From Candidatus Parcubacteria bacterium (GTDB taxonomy: Bacteria; Patescibacteriota; Patescibacteriia; UBA1558; GWA2-36-10), in contig QZJA01000020.1 of NCBI GenBank assembly GCA_003599205.1, forward strand, positions 1-31,240: a stretch of DNA of 31,240 nt. Direction: 5' to 3'. The position numbers and the translations under genes were made by a program. Shown here piece by piece: positions 8,502 through 15,033 of the stretch; position 1 is the stretch's first letter, and the number at the start of each line of letters is the position of its first letter. The notes below the pieces were generated by a model. It had not been told where the DNA came from and did no database searches. It was given only the letters and a program-made list of their open reading frames with translations.

Positions 8502-8774
8502 TTATATTTTAGCTACAGAAGAAGATTTCTTTTTATCTTCCTGTCGGCTAAAGTATGCGGTAGACAGCATAGTGCCCAAGGCACAGCCGAACGCATATTG
8601 GATAATCACTTGGGTATTGTTTATGTCGTTTAGAACAGTTTCTAAGACATAATACCAAATAAGGACATTAACTATGGTAACCAAACCGCTAAAGATAACT
8701 TTGGTTTCAGTTACGGCCTTAGTCCAAGTGGATATTATCACCATTTCGACAACTCCAATGAAAAATAAAATCAT
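8502..8774 (-). CDS. Small membrane protein resembling the DUF5698 domain
   Basis: 90 residues with three hydrophobic segments (about 1-20, 25-45, 55-73) and a charged tail 'SRQEDKKKSSSVAKI'. The pattern 'VVEMVIISTWTKAVTETKVIFSGLVTIVNVLIWYYVLETVLND...IIQYAFGCALGTMLS' resembles the N-terminal membrane domain of UPF0316/DUF2179 proteins (DUF5698), here without the C-terminal cytoplasmic domain. The function is unknown. It stands alone behind a perfect-consensus promoter and an 84-nt leader that can fold, and has no Shine-Dalgarno sequence. Confidence 0.75.
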   Translation of the reverse strand: MILFFIGVVEMVIISTWTKAVTETKVIFSGLVTIVNVLIWYYVLETVLNDINNTQVIIQYAFGCALGTMLSTAYFSRQEDKKKSSSVAKI

Positions 8775-8858
8775 AGGGGTAGTTTTTAATGGGGTTTGTT
8801 AAAAGGCGACCTTTTACCCTAACAAAAAATGTCGTTTTTAAAGACATTTATCAAAGGG
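8775..8858 (-). promoter_or_regulatory. Structured 84-nt leader, candidate cis-regulatory RNA
   Basis: Reading the minus strand from the predicted +1 at 8858: a 7-bp hairpin AAATGTC/GACATTT running into a T tract (terminator-like), then AAAAGG-TCG-CCTTTT (8816-8800 region). The second hairpin is flanked by two mutually exclusive outer stems, TTTGTT/AACAAA or GGGT/ACCC. I do not recognise a known riboswitch consensus. Confidence 0.4.
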
Positions 8859-8864
8859 TTTTCA

Positions 8865-8893
8865 ATTATAGCTTTTTATTGGCTTTTTGTCAA
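8865..8893 (-). promoter_or_regulatory. Perfect-consensus promoter of the DUF5698-like gene
   Basis: Minus-strand TTGACA (8893-8888), 17-base spacer, TATAAT (8870-8865): both hexamers match consensus. Predicted +1 is 8858. Confidence 0.75.
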
Positions 8894-8911
8894 TCATGGC
8901 TTAGGCCAACA

Positions 8912-8932
8912 AAAAACCCCGACGGGGTTTTT
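8912..8932 (-). terminator. Terminator after typA
   Basis: Perfect 9-bp stem aaaaacccc / ggggttttt with loop gac. On the minus strand it lies about 35 bases after the typA stop. Confidence 0.8.
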
Positions 8933-8965
8933 AAATTTAAAAAATATTAGGATTTTGAATAATAA

Positions 8966-10765
8966 TTATGCTCCAGGCTTGGTTGTTTTTCTGGTCATCT
9001 TCCGTCTTTCATTTTCCGTCAAAGCTTGTTTGCGCAAGCGTACGCTACCTGGTGTTATTTCTAGATATTCATCTTCAGCGATGATTTCCAAACCTTTTTC
9101 AATGCTCAAAATAGTTGGTGGCACAAGGGCAATAGCTTCATCAGCACCAGAGCTACGCATGTTGGACAATTGTTTTCCTTTGGTTGGATTGACGTTCATG
9201 TCTTCACCTTTGGCAGTATTGCCTATGACCATGCCTTCATATACTTCTATATTTGGACCAATATAAAGAGTGCCGCGTTCTTGAAGATTGAATAGAGAAA
9301 ATCCCAGTGCCTTGCCAGTAGCCATAGAAACCATAGAGCCGACATCGCGTTTTTTTATATCTCCAACATAAGGGCGATAGCCGATGACTCGTGAGCAGAG
9401 TATTCCTTCACCTCGGGTATCAATAGTGAATTCACCGCGATAGCCCAAGAGGCCACGAGTCGGCATTTCAAATATCATACGCATCTGACTGCCATTGATT
9501 TTTATATCGGTATTTATACCTTTACGTTTGCCGATTTTTTCCATTACAATTCCCGAGCTACTTTCCGGCACATCGATTGTCACTTCTTCAAATGGTTCAA
9601 ATTTTTTGCCATCTCTTTCTTCAATGATAACCTGAGGTTGAGATACTTGTAGTTCATAGCCTTCACGACGCATCGTTTCTATCAAAATAGCAACGTGCAG
9701 TTCACCGCGGCCATAAACTTTGAAAGTATCGCTAGAAAAATCAATCCTCAAACCGACATTTACCTCTAGTTCTTTTTCTAGTCGTTCGCGAAGTTGTTTG
9801 CTGGTAACAAACTTTCCTTCTCGTCCAGCAAAAGGGGAGCTGTTGACCAAGAAATCCAAAGATATAGTCGGCTCGTCTACGTTGATAGCCGGCAAAGCTT
9901 CTTGTTCGGCGTTAGAGCAGAGGGTCTCACCGATATCAATATCAGGAAAACCAGCCACCATCACAATATCACCAGCTACTGCTTCTTCGGTTTCTTTTCT
10001 TTCCAAGCCGTGGAAAGTAAAAAGTTTAGTTACACGATTGTTTTGAATCTCTCCGTTAGTTTTTTTCAAAAACAAATTATCTTTGCTCTTGATACTTCCT
10101 TCATAAATACGGCCAATAGCCAAGCGCCCTAGAAAATTGTCATAAGCCAGATTGAAAGATTGAAATCTCAAAGGAACAGAGACTTGAGAATCTGCCGGAG
10201 GGACTTTTTCTAAAATTATATCCAAGAGCGGCATAATATCCTTTGATTCGTCAGTCAGATATCTTTTGGCAACACCATTTTTGGCAATAGCGTATACGGC
10301 TGTAAAGTCTAATTGCTCATCGGTAGCGCCAAGATCCATAAACAAATCAAAGACTTGTTCATGAGCCATATTGGGATTGGCGGCTGGCTTGTCGATTTTA
10401 TTTATCACCACAATCGGTTTTAGCCCTAGCTCTAGAGATTTTTTCAAAACAAATCTGGTCTGAGGCATTGGACCTTCTTGGGCATCTACTACCAAGAGGA
10501 CGCTATCAATTGATCGCAAGACTCGCTCTACTTCTGAACCAAAGTCGGCGTGTCCCGGAGTATCAACAATGTTTATTTTTGTGTCTTTGTAGAAGACAGA
10601 AGCATTTTTTGAATAAATAGTAATACCACGCTCTTTTTCTAGAGTGTTTGAGTCCATACTCACGCTTTCATCAGTTAACATACCGGTTTGCCTTAAGATA
10701 GCATCGGTCAGGGCTGTTTTGCCGTGATCAACGTGAGCGATAATTGCGATGTTTCGTATTTCCAT
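8966..10765 (-). CDS. typA: Ribosome-associated translational GTPase TypA/BipA
   Basis: 599 residues, the normal family length. G1 is AHVDHGKT (10-17), G2 Thr49 in RGIT, G3 DTPGH (68-72) and G4 NKID (122-125), followed by EF-G-like domains II, III and V and the TypA-specific C-terminal domain ('PTRGLLGYRGEFTIDTRGEG', 'GPNIEVYEGMVIG', 'GADEAIALVPP', ending in a basic tail). It binds the ribosome and supports growth under stress and ribosome assembly. It is a single-gene unit with its own strong promoter and terminator. The predicted transcript starts two bases before the ATG. Confidence 0.98.
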   Translation of the reverse strand: MEIRNIAIIAHVDHGKTALTDAILRQTGMLTDESVSMDSNTLEKERGITIYSKNASVFYKDTKINIVDTPGHADFGSEVERVLRSIDSVLLVVDAQEGPMPQTRFVLKKSLELGLKPIVVINKIDKPAANPNMAHEQVFDLFMDLGATDEQLDFTAVYAIAKNGVAKRYLTDESKDIMPLLDIILEKVPPADSQVSVPLRFQSFNLAYDNFLGRLAIGRIYEGSIKSKDNLFLKKTNGEIQNNRVTKLFTFHGLERKETEEAVAGDIVMVAGFPDIDIGETLCSNAEQEALPAINVDEPTISLDFLVNSSPFAGREGKFVTSKQLRERLEKELEVNVGLRIDFSSDTFKVYGRGELHVAILIETMRREGYELQVSQPQVIIEERDGKKFEPFEEVTIDVPESSSGIVMEKIGKRKGINTDIKINGSQMRMIFEMPTRGLLGYRGEFTIDTRGEGILCSRVIGYRPYVGDIKKRDVGSMVSMATGKALGFSLFNLQERGTLYIGPNIEVYEGMVIGNTAKGEDMNVNPTKGKQLSNMRSSGADEAIALVPPTILSIEKGLEIIAEDEYLEITPGSVRLRKQALTENERRKMTRKTTKPGA

Positions 10766-10773
10766 AAGTCCAA

Positions 10774-10802
10774 ATACTACCAGAATTAAGCTTTTATGTC
10801 AA
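10774..10802 (-). promoter_or_regulatory. typA promoter, predicted leaderless
   Basis: Minus-strand TTGACA (10802-10797), 17-base spacer, TAGTAT (10779-10774). Predicted +1 is 10767 and the ATG begins at 10765, leaving a two-base leader. Confidence 0.65.
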
Positions 10803-10824
10803 TGTTTTGCTTTACGAGTAAACA

Positions 10825-10863
10825 AAAAACTGCTCTGGTCTTTACCTTTTTTGAGCAGTTTTT
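10825..10863 (-). terminator. Terminator of the 70-residue membrane protein gene
   Basis: 11-bp stem aaaaactgctc (10825-10835) / gagcagttttt (10853-10863), 17-base loop. Confidence 0.75.
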
Positions 10864-10868
10864 GAAGT

Positions 10869-11081
10869 CTATTTTTCTAATTCTTTTAAGTCGCCATCAG
10901 GCAAGTATAAAATTATCAGTCCGGCGATAACCCCAATTATAGTTGTCCAAATATGACTGCCACCAAAAATCAATTTATCGGCTTCATCTAGCAGATACCA
11001 AACTCCGCGCCAAATTAAGATAACACCAACCGCACTATAAATATCATTTCGAAGGTGTTTCCATTTAATTTTTTTACCCAT
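10869..11081 (-). CDS. Small two-helix membrane protein, unknown function
   Basis: 70 residues. A basic N-terminus (MGKKIKWKHLRND) is followed by helix 1 'IYSAVGVILIWRGVWYLLDEADKLIFG' and helix 2 'WTTIIGVIAGLIILYLP', then an acidic tail 'DGDLKELEK'. Helix 1 carries an Arg. I do not recognise a named family. It is flanked by terminators on both sides, so it is transcribed alone. A clean hairpin immediately downstream of the stop supports it as a real gene. Confidence 0.7.
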   Translation of the reverse strand: MGKKIKWKHLRNDIYSAVGVILIWRGVWYLLDEADKLIFGGSHIWTTIIGVIAGLIILYLPDGDLKELEK

Positions 11082-11130
11082 ATTAAGTAAAGATTAATTT
11101 TATATTTTATTTGATATAAATATATTCAAT

Positions 11131-11160
11131 AAACTGCCCTTCATTTTTTCGGGGCAGTTT
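11131..11160 (-). terminator. Hairpin after the RGG zinc-ribbon gene
   Basis: 9-bp stem aaactgccc (11131-11139) / gggcagttt (11152-11160). The T run on the minus side is short, so it is a weaker terminator. Confidence 0.55.
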
Positions 11161-11168
11161 ATTATAAT

Positions 11169-11717
11169 TTATTTTTTGCTCTTAGCAGCTTTCTTTTTGC
11201 CTGTTTTCTTGGCTTCAGTTTTTTTAGCAGCTTTCTTTTTGCCTGTTTTCTTAGAGCTTTCTTCAGTTTTATTTTCTTGCTTTGAAAAAATATCTTCAAT
11301 ATTTTTTTCTAGGTTGCTTTCGGGGCTCAATATTTTTGTCAGCTGATCAATTTTGTAGTTTAAAGTTTTGATAGCCTTGATAATTTCTTTAGAATCCTGA
11401 TTTGATTGAGCGGGTTTTCTATCTTCAAAACGAGGTCTTGAATTTCTATCACCACCGAATTTATTTGGTCTGCTAGAAGAGTCATGATTTTGTTTGCCAA
11501 AACAAGTGCTACAAAATATTGGTTTATCTCCGCTTGGTTTAAAAGGCACTTCACAATCTTGACCGCACTCGTCACAAACAGCTTTGTGCATAGTTGGCCG
11601 GCCAAAATCTCCGCCACCACGATTGAAACTCCTGCCTGAATCTCTACGGCCAAAACTGCCACCGCCACCGCGCCTGTCGTTTGATCTGCCGCCCCTATCT
11701 CTGTTAAAATTTCCCAT
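11169..11717 (-). CDS. RGG-rich CxxC-x17-CxxC zinc-ribbon protein with Lys/Ala tail
   Basis: 182 residues in three parts. Residues 1-41 are RGG/RGGG-rich with Asn, Asp and Ser, as in RNA-binding disordered tails. Residues 45-75 hold Cys48, Cys51, Cys69 and Cys72, exactly a CxxC-x17-CxxC zinc ribbon. After a linker, 'EIIKAIKTLNYKIDQLTKILS' (about 114-134) could form an amphipathic coiled-coil helix. The last 30 or so residues repeat KKTGKKKAAKK-type units. The architecture suggests nucleic-acid binding; the exact role is unknown. CxxC-x17-CxxC proteins are frequent in candidate-phyla genomes. The tail is built from a 29-bp perfect DNA repeat. Confidence 0.85.
   Translation of the reverse strand: MGNFNRDRGGRSNDRRGGGGSFGRRDSGRSFNRGGGDFGRPTMHKAVCDECGQDCEVPFKPSGDKPIFCSTCFGKQNHDSSSRPNKFGGDRNSRPRFEDRKPAQSNQDSKEIIKAIKTLNYKIDQLTKILSPESNLEKNIEDIFSKQENKTEESSKKTGKKKAAKKTEAKKTGKKKAAKSKK
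11182..11252. repeat. 29-bp direct repeat coding the Lys/Ala tail
   Basis: Identical 29-base copies at 11182-11210 and 11224-11252, offset 42 bases (14 codons), inside the 3' end of the zinc-ribbon gene. They encode TGKKKAAK units. Confidence 0.85.
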
Positions 11718-11899
11718 AATTGATTGATATTAGTTAATATAGTTGAATTCTAGCTGTTTTCTCAACAAAAAGCAATGGTAGTAGGGAAAATTTTGTTATT
11801 TTTCTAAAATTTTAAAAGATCGAATTATTATATTTTCTTGCAATTATTTGTACAAAGTGGTATTTTTGAGCTTAGGTAGTATAAATTTAAAGTAAAATT
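11718..11899. other. Divergent intergenic region
   Basis: 182 AT-rich bases between divergent genes. On the minus strand there is a possible promoter TTGAGA-18 bases-TATATT for the zinc-ribbon gene. On the plus strand TATAAA at 11880-11885 could be the -10 for the GerMN gene, without a clear -35. No RNA gene or ORF is seen. Confidence 0.4.
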
Positions 11900-12793
11900 A
11901 TGAACAAAAATTTGATTATTTCCCTAGTAGCTATTTTGATTGCTATTGCACTAATAGCTGTTGGCGTGAATTATTTTTTAAATGATTGTACCAACTGTAA
12001 TATTGGCCAAAATCAAAATCTAAACGTCAATTCCAATACAAATACAGGGCTTGATAATGATACTAATCAAGTAGATCAAATGATTGTGGTTGCTCAGCCA
12101 CAGGAGAATGCTGAGATTGCTAGTCCGCTTATGGTTGAAGGCAAGGCCAGAGGTAACTGGTTTTTTGAAGCCAGTTTTCCCATCTCAGTCTATAATTCAG
12201 AAGATGAGAAATTAGCCACCGGTATTGCTCAAGCCAAGGGTGAATGGATGACCGAGGACTTTGTTGATTTTGATGCGCAAATAGAATTTGCCAATCCCGG
12301 TACAGGGACAGGGTACTTATTATTGCAAAGAGACAATCCTTCAGGATTGCCAGAAAATGATGCTGTTTTAAAAATTCCGATAAAATTTGTGCCTAATCCA
12401 GAAAATTTTACAGTAAAAGTATTTTTTGGTAACGATGAGTTCAACCCCAACGCTATGGATTGTAGTTTGGTTTATCCATTAGAAAGAGAAATTCCTCAAA
12501 CTCAAGCAATAGCTCGTGCGGCTGTAGAAAAATTGTTAGAAGGTCCGACTGAAGATGAAAAGGCAGATGGCTATTATACTTCAATCAATTCGGGAGTAAA
12601 GATAAATTCTATCAGTATTGAAGATAAGACTGCTTACATAGATTTTGATAGTCAACTAGAGCAGGGTGTTGGTGGTTCATGTCGAGTTTTGGCTATTGCC
12701 TCTCAAATAAAAGTTACGCTTGATCAATTTGATACTGTAGATGATGTAGTGATATCAATCGACGGACGCACGGAAGATATCTTACAACCTTAA
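11900..12793 (+). CDS. Gmad2 plus GerMN domain protein, membrane-anchored
   Basis: 297 residues. One N-terminal helix (5-27) is followed by an Asn/Thr-rich spacer (about 38-58). A Gmad2 immunoglobulin-like domain comes next (about 63-165), with the hallmark 'GNWFFEASFPISVY', 'GEWMTEDFVDF' and 'LLLQRDNPSGLPENDAVLKIPI'. A GerMN domain follows (about 172-295: 'VKVFFGN', 'IARAAVEKLLEGPTEDEKADGYYTSIN', 'TAYIDFDSQL', 'ASQIKVTLDQFDTVDDVVISIDG'). These domains occur in envelope and spore-germination-type lipoproteins. No lipobox cysteine is placed correctly, so it is probably a signal-anchored surface protein. The molecular role is unknown. Confidence 0.88.
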   Translation: MNKNLIISLVAILIAIALIAVGVNYFLNDCTNCNIGQNQNLNVNSNTNTGLDNDTNQVDQMIVVAQPQENAEIASPLMVEGKARGNWFFEASFPISVYNSEDEKLATGIAQAKGEWMTEDFVDFDAQIEFANPGTGTGYLLLQRDNPSGLPENDAVLKIPIKFVPNPENFTVKVFFGNDEFNPNAMDCSLVYPLEREIPQTQAIARAAVEKLLEGPTEDEKADGYYTSINSGVKINSISIEDKTAYIDFDSQLEQGVGGSCRVLAIASQIKVTLDQFDTVDDVVISIDGRTEDILQP

Positions 12794-12829
12794 GTATTGC
12801 AAACATTTCGAGTGATTTTTTTTAAAAAC

Positions 12830-12859
12830 AAAAAACAGAACTGCAAGGTTCTGTTTTTT
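12830..12859. terminator. Bidirectional terminator between convergent genes
   Basis: Perfect 12-bp stem aaaaaacagaac (12830-12841) / gttctgtttttt (12848-12859), 6-base loop. It serves the GerMN gene (+) and the PF04020 gene (-). Confidence 0.85.
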
Positions 12860-12870
12860 GGATTTAGTGA

Positions 12871-13215
12871 TTAAATCTTGCTTTTAAAAATACTCTGAAG
12901 GATAGTATTTACAAACGTTAGCACAATACCAAAAATAAGTGCCCACCAAAAACCGTCTAGAGTAAAACTAGGGATAATGGCCGCGACAAGCATAATTAGG
13001 AGCGTATTCAAAACAAGAAGAAAAAGTCCCAGCGTTACAATAGTAATGGGGAGGGTCAGGAAAACCAAGATTGGTCGAATAAAGCCGTTGATAGCTCCTA
13101 GGACAATAGCAATAATTAAGGCCGTCATAAAACCATCAACATGTACTCCTTTTAAGAAGTAGGCTGATATAATGATAGCTATGGCTGAAATAAGCCAATG
13201 AATAAGTATTTTCAT
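12871..13215 (-). CDS. PF04020 four-helix membrane protein (phage-holin-4-2 family)
   Basis: 114 residues almost entirely made of four membrane helices (about 3-22, 28-48, 53-78, 88-110). 'AIVLGAINGFIRPILVFLTLPITIVTLGLFLLVLNTLLI' is the typical family core. Despite the family name, these are widespread chromosomal proteins of unknown function, and no phage genes lie nearby. It is a single-gene unit sharing a bidirectional terminator with the GerMN gene. Confidence 0.9.
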   Translation of the reverse strand: MKILIHWLISAIAIIISAYFLKGVHVDGFMTALIIAIVLGAINGFIRPILVFLTLPITIVTLGLFLLVLNTLLIMLVAAIIPSFTLDGFWWALIFGIVLTFVNTILQSIFKSKI

Positions 13216-13272
13216 AATGTTATTGTATTATTTTAACAATATCATTTTATATGTATTTAAGCAATAAAATAT

Positions 13273-13300
13273 TTGACAGCACTTAAGGTTGGAGTATAAT
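13273..13300 (+). promoter_or_regulatory. Perfect-consensus promoter of the mini zinc-ribbon gene
   Basis: TTGACA at 13273-13278, 16-base spacer, TATAAT at 13295-13300. Predicted +1 is 13307, giving a 56-nt leader. Confidence 0.75.
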
Positions 13301-13309
13301 TAAACTCCC

Positions 13310-13340
13310 GGAAACGAGGTGGGAACACCCCGTTCTTTTT
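13310..13340 (+). promoter_or_regulatory. Leader hairpin with T run, possible attenuator
   Basis: AACGAGGTG-GGAA-CACCCCGTT: 8 of 9 positions pair around a GGAA tetraloop, and it is followed by a run of seven T. It sits at the very 5' end of the predicted transcript, between the promoter and the Shine-Dalgarno sequence. It is either a 5' stabilising hairpin or a terminator/attenuator. Confidence 0.45.
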
Positions 13341-13362
13341 TTACTCAAAAAGGAGGAGAGAG

Positions 13363-13605
13363 ATGAATCAGTTATCTTTGGCCGAACGTATTCTCTGTTG
13401 CTCTGGGTGCAATAGACCCATTCCCTCCCGCAGTGTTGGATGCAATAGTTGCGGCTATTCTTCATCTATACACGCTGCGTATTTTCAATCCCATTGTCCC
13501 GATTGCCATTGCGAACTTAGTTGGCGCAAAGACAATGGACAAGAAATCAAAGAGTGGCCTTTGCAATGCTTAGCTTGCGGGCAGCTTTTTGATCGGTCTT
13601 GGTAA
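13363..13605 (+). CDS. Mini zinc-ribbon protein, unknown function
   Basis: 80 residues with three Cys pairs of zinc-ribbon type: CCSGC near the N-terminus with 'VGCNSCGYS', then 'HCPDCHCELSW' paired with 'LQCLACGQLF'. These make two small treble-clef or rubredoxin-like knuckles. The start is fixed by a strong Shine-Dalgarno sequence (AAGGAGG, 8 or so bases upstream), which almost no other gene here has. The base composition is clearly richer in G and C than its neighbours. No family is recognised. The N-terminal knuckle may bind one Zn and the C-terminal knuckle another. Confidence 0.75.
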   Translation: MNQLSLAERILCCSGCNRPIPSRSVGCNSCGYSSSIHAAYFQSHCPDCHCELSWRKDNGQEIKEWPLQCLACGQLFDRSW

Positions 13606-13614
13606 AGAGTATTA

Positions 13615-13634
13615 GAGCCGACTACGGTCGGCTC
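13615..13634 (+). terminator. Hairpin after the mini zinc-ribbon gene
   Basis: Perfect 8-bp stem gagccgac / gtcggctc with loop tacg, beginning 10 bases after the stop. No proper T run follows, so termination strength is uncertain. Confidence 0.5.
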
Positions 13635-13674
13635 AATTTCTGGGTAGAAGAAAATTTTTAAAGTTATTATTTTT

Positions 13675-13703
13675 TTGTTATTATATATAGATTGATATAT
13701 AAT
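13675..13703 (+). promoter_or_regulatory. GNAT gene promoter
   Basis: TTGTTA (13675-13680), 17-base spacer, TATAAT (13698-13703). A second TATAAT lies at 13703-13708. Predicted leader is about 11 bases, with no Shine-Dalgarno sequence. Confidence 0.5.
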
Positions 13704-13720
13704 ATAATTATATTTAATTT

Positions 13721-14194
13721 ATGCAGACCATAGAAATTAGAAAAATCAAGAAAACAGATAAAAAATATTTTGCCAAATGGTGGCGTGATAAAGATTTGGC
13801 AAAATTAACTAGCGGTGTATTAAAATCAATAAATGATGATGATTTAGGAAATTATTTTTCAGATATTTTAAACTCCAAAAAGGACTATCATTTTATAATA
13901 ACTTTAAATAATAAAGTAATAGGACATATATCATTGTCTAAAAAAAGAATTTGGTATGAAACGCAGATAATAATAGGGGATAAAAAATATTGGGGTAAAG
14001 GCTACGGGTCAAAAGCTATACAACTTTTGATAAAATATGCGCGAGAATTAAAAATACACAAAATATTTTTGGAAGTTAGACCAGATAATATAAGAGCGAT
14101 AAGATCTTATGAGAAAAGTGGTTTTAAAAGAAAGAGGACAATTAAGCGTCCAAAAAATAAATATCTATCAGAAACCCTAAGAATGGAGCTATAA
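13721..14194 (+). CDS. GNAT-family N-acetyltransferase
   Basis: 157 residues covering one GNAT domain. The N-terminal 'IEIRKIKKTDKKYFAKWWRDKDLAKLTSG' and acetyl-CoA loop 'YWGKGYGSKAIQLLIKYA' (G-K-G-Y-G), then 'IHKIFLEVRPDNIRAIRSYEKSGFKR', are typical of RimJ/RimL-like or antibiotic/polyamine-type acetyltransferases. The acceptor substrate cannot be told. The gene is very AT- and Lys/Ile-rich. It is transcribed alone between a promoter and a strong hairpin. Confidence 0.9.
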   Translation: MQTIEIRKIKKTDKKYFAKWWRDKDLAKLTSGVLKSINDDDLGNYFSDILNSKKDYHFIITLNNKVIGHISLSKKRIWYETQIIIGDKKYWGKGYGSKAIQLLIKYARELKIHKIFLEVRPDNIRAIRSYEKSGFKRKRTIKRPKNKYLSETLRMEL

Positions 14195-14198
14195 TAAG

Positions 14199-14229
14199 AA
14201 AAAACAACTTCTTTAGGAAGTTGTTTTTT
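14199..14229 (+). terminator. Terminator after the GNAT gene
   Basis: Perfect 13-bp stem aaaaaacaacttc / gaagttgtttttt, loop tttag. It may also serve the convergent SET gene. Confidence 0.85.
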
Positions 14230-14237
14230 AAAAAGTA

Positions 14238-14630
14238 TTAGTAGTAGTCTGGTTTATTATTTTCTGGCTCGGCCAATAGATTGTAATTGATTGTTATTTC
14301 TTCGCCTTCTTTTATATTTCTGGCGGCATACCATTTATAATCTTTGTCAGGATAGGTGTTTGAGTTTTTAGAATGATTCAAATACCAGCCGACGTGCATT
14401 TGGCCAAAATCTTTGGGGCAGATGAGCTTATCATCCCTATCCATACAATAGTCTCTGAAAAATTCTGGTACCTCTTCTTTTTTTCTAAATAATGATCTGA
14501 GGTCCAAAGTTTCATTATCTCCAAAAAGCCTTAGGTGAGTATCCTTTTTTATGTCATGGGTGGCAAATACCCCGACACCATGCGTGGATGGTTTAAGGAT
14601 AAATGAAAATTCTGTTGTTTTATTTTTCAT
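14238..14630 (-). CDS. SET-domain protein (putative lysine methyltransferase)
   Basis: 130 residues, a minimal SET domain. 'STHGVGVFATHDIKKDTHL' (substrate/SAM-binding start), 'GWYLNHSKNSNTY' (N-H-S SAM-binding motif) and 'AARNIKEGEEITINYN' (catalytic Tyr region, G-E-E-I-x-x-N-Y) appear in order. No post-SET cysteines are seen, only a short acidic tail ending DYY. It would transfer methyl groups from SAM to lysine in a protein; the target is unknown. A TATACT box six bases before the ATG suggests a leaderless transcript. SET proteins are mostly eukaryotic but also sporadic in bacteria. Confidence 0.85.
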   Translation of the reverse strand: MKNKTTEFSFILKPSTHGVGVFATHDIKKDTHLRLFGDNETLDLRSLFRKKEEVPEFFRDYCMDRDDKLICPKDFGQMHVGWYLNHSKNSNTYPDKDYKWYAARNIKEGEEITINYNLLAEPENNKPDYY

Positions 14631-14768
14631 ATAATTAGTATATCAAAAAATAGCCTTTAGGGCGATATTCAAGATGTTGGCTCCGGCAGAAAATCTAGAA
14701 TAAAGAAATAATTTTCTGCACGTCGCATAATTAAAAAATCACTAGCCAGAAAGCTACTGATTTTTTAA
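14631..14768. other. Spacer between SET gene and tRNA-Asn
   Basis: Contains a perfect 9-bp hairpin (14686-14694 / 14711-14719, gcagaaaat and complement). It also has a second copy of the last 9 bases of the tRNA-Asn gene: tggctccgg at 14678-14686 and at 14769-14777. Confidence 0.5.
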
Positions 14769-14769
14769 T
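14730..14769 (-). terminator. Terminator of the tRNA cluster
   Basis: Perfect 12-bp stem attaaaaaatca (14730-14741) / tgattttttaat (14758-14769) extended by an inner tagc/gcta pair. It directly abuts the CCA end of tRNA-Asn on the minus strand. Confidence 0.75.
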
Positions 14770-14843
14770 GGCTCCGGGAGGGGGATTCGAACCCACGACC
14801 AATTGATTAACAGTCAACTGCTCTACCACTGAGCTATCCCGGA
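14769..14843 (-). tRNA. tRNA-Asn(GTT)
   Basis: 75 nt including encoded CCA. Acceptor TCCGGGA/TCCCGGA, D stem GCTC/GAGC, anticodon arm GTTGA-CTGTTAA-TCAAT with anticodon GTT, and T loop TTCGAAT. Last gene of a six-tRNA cluster read right to left. Confidence 0.95.
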
Positions 14844-14865
14844 ATGAATTTTTTAATAAGGGAAG

Positions 14866-14942
14866 TGGTAGCAGGGGGGAGAATCGAACTCCCGACCTCA
14901 GGCTTATGAGTCCTACGCTCTAACCAACTGAGCTACCCTGCC
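14866..14942 (-). tRNA. tRNA-Met(CAT), elongator or Ile2
   Basis: 77 nt with encoded CCA. Anticodon loop CTCATAA. Acceptor GGCAGGG/CCCTGCT gives a G1-U72 wobble; anticodon stem TAGGA/GCCTG has an A31-G39 mismatch. D stem and T arm are regular. Whether it is elongator Met or the lysidine-modified Ile2 cannot be decided from sequence alone. Confidence 0.85.
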
Positions 14943-15033
14943 GCGTATAGTTGCTACGCAACCACGCGGCACGCCTGTTTATTATAAAAAGATACTTGGC
15001 GAGCCAAGTGATCACGCGCAGCGTGATTTTACT
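14943..15033. other. Hairpin-rich spacer between the two CAT tRNAs
   Basis: Two tandem perfect hairpins: acttgg-cgag-ccaagt (14994-15009) and atcacgc-gca-gcgtgat (15011-15027). No gene is seen. Confidence 0.5.

Noticed and set aside
8829..9266. 145-codon plus-strand frame
   Set aside because: It lies antisense to the 3' end of typA and runs through the typA terminator and the DUF5698 promoter; no family-like sequence.
12871..13215. Prophage remnant because of the holin family name
   Set aside because: PF04020 proteins are ordinary chromosomal membrane proteins and no phage gene is nearby.
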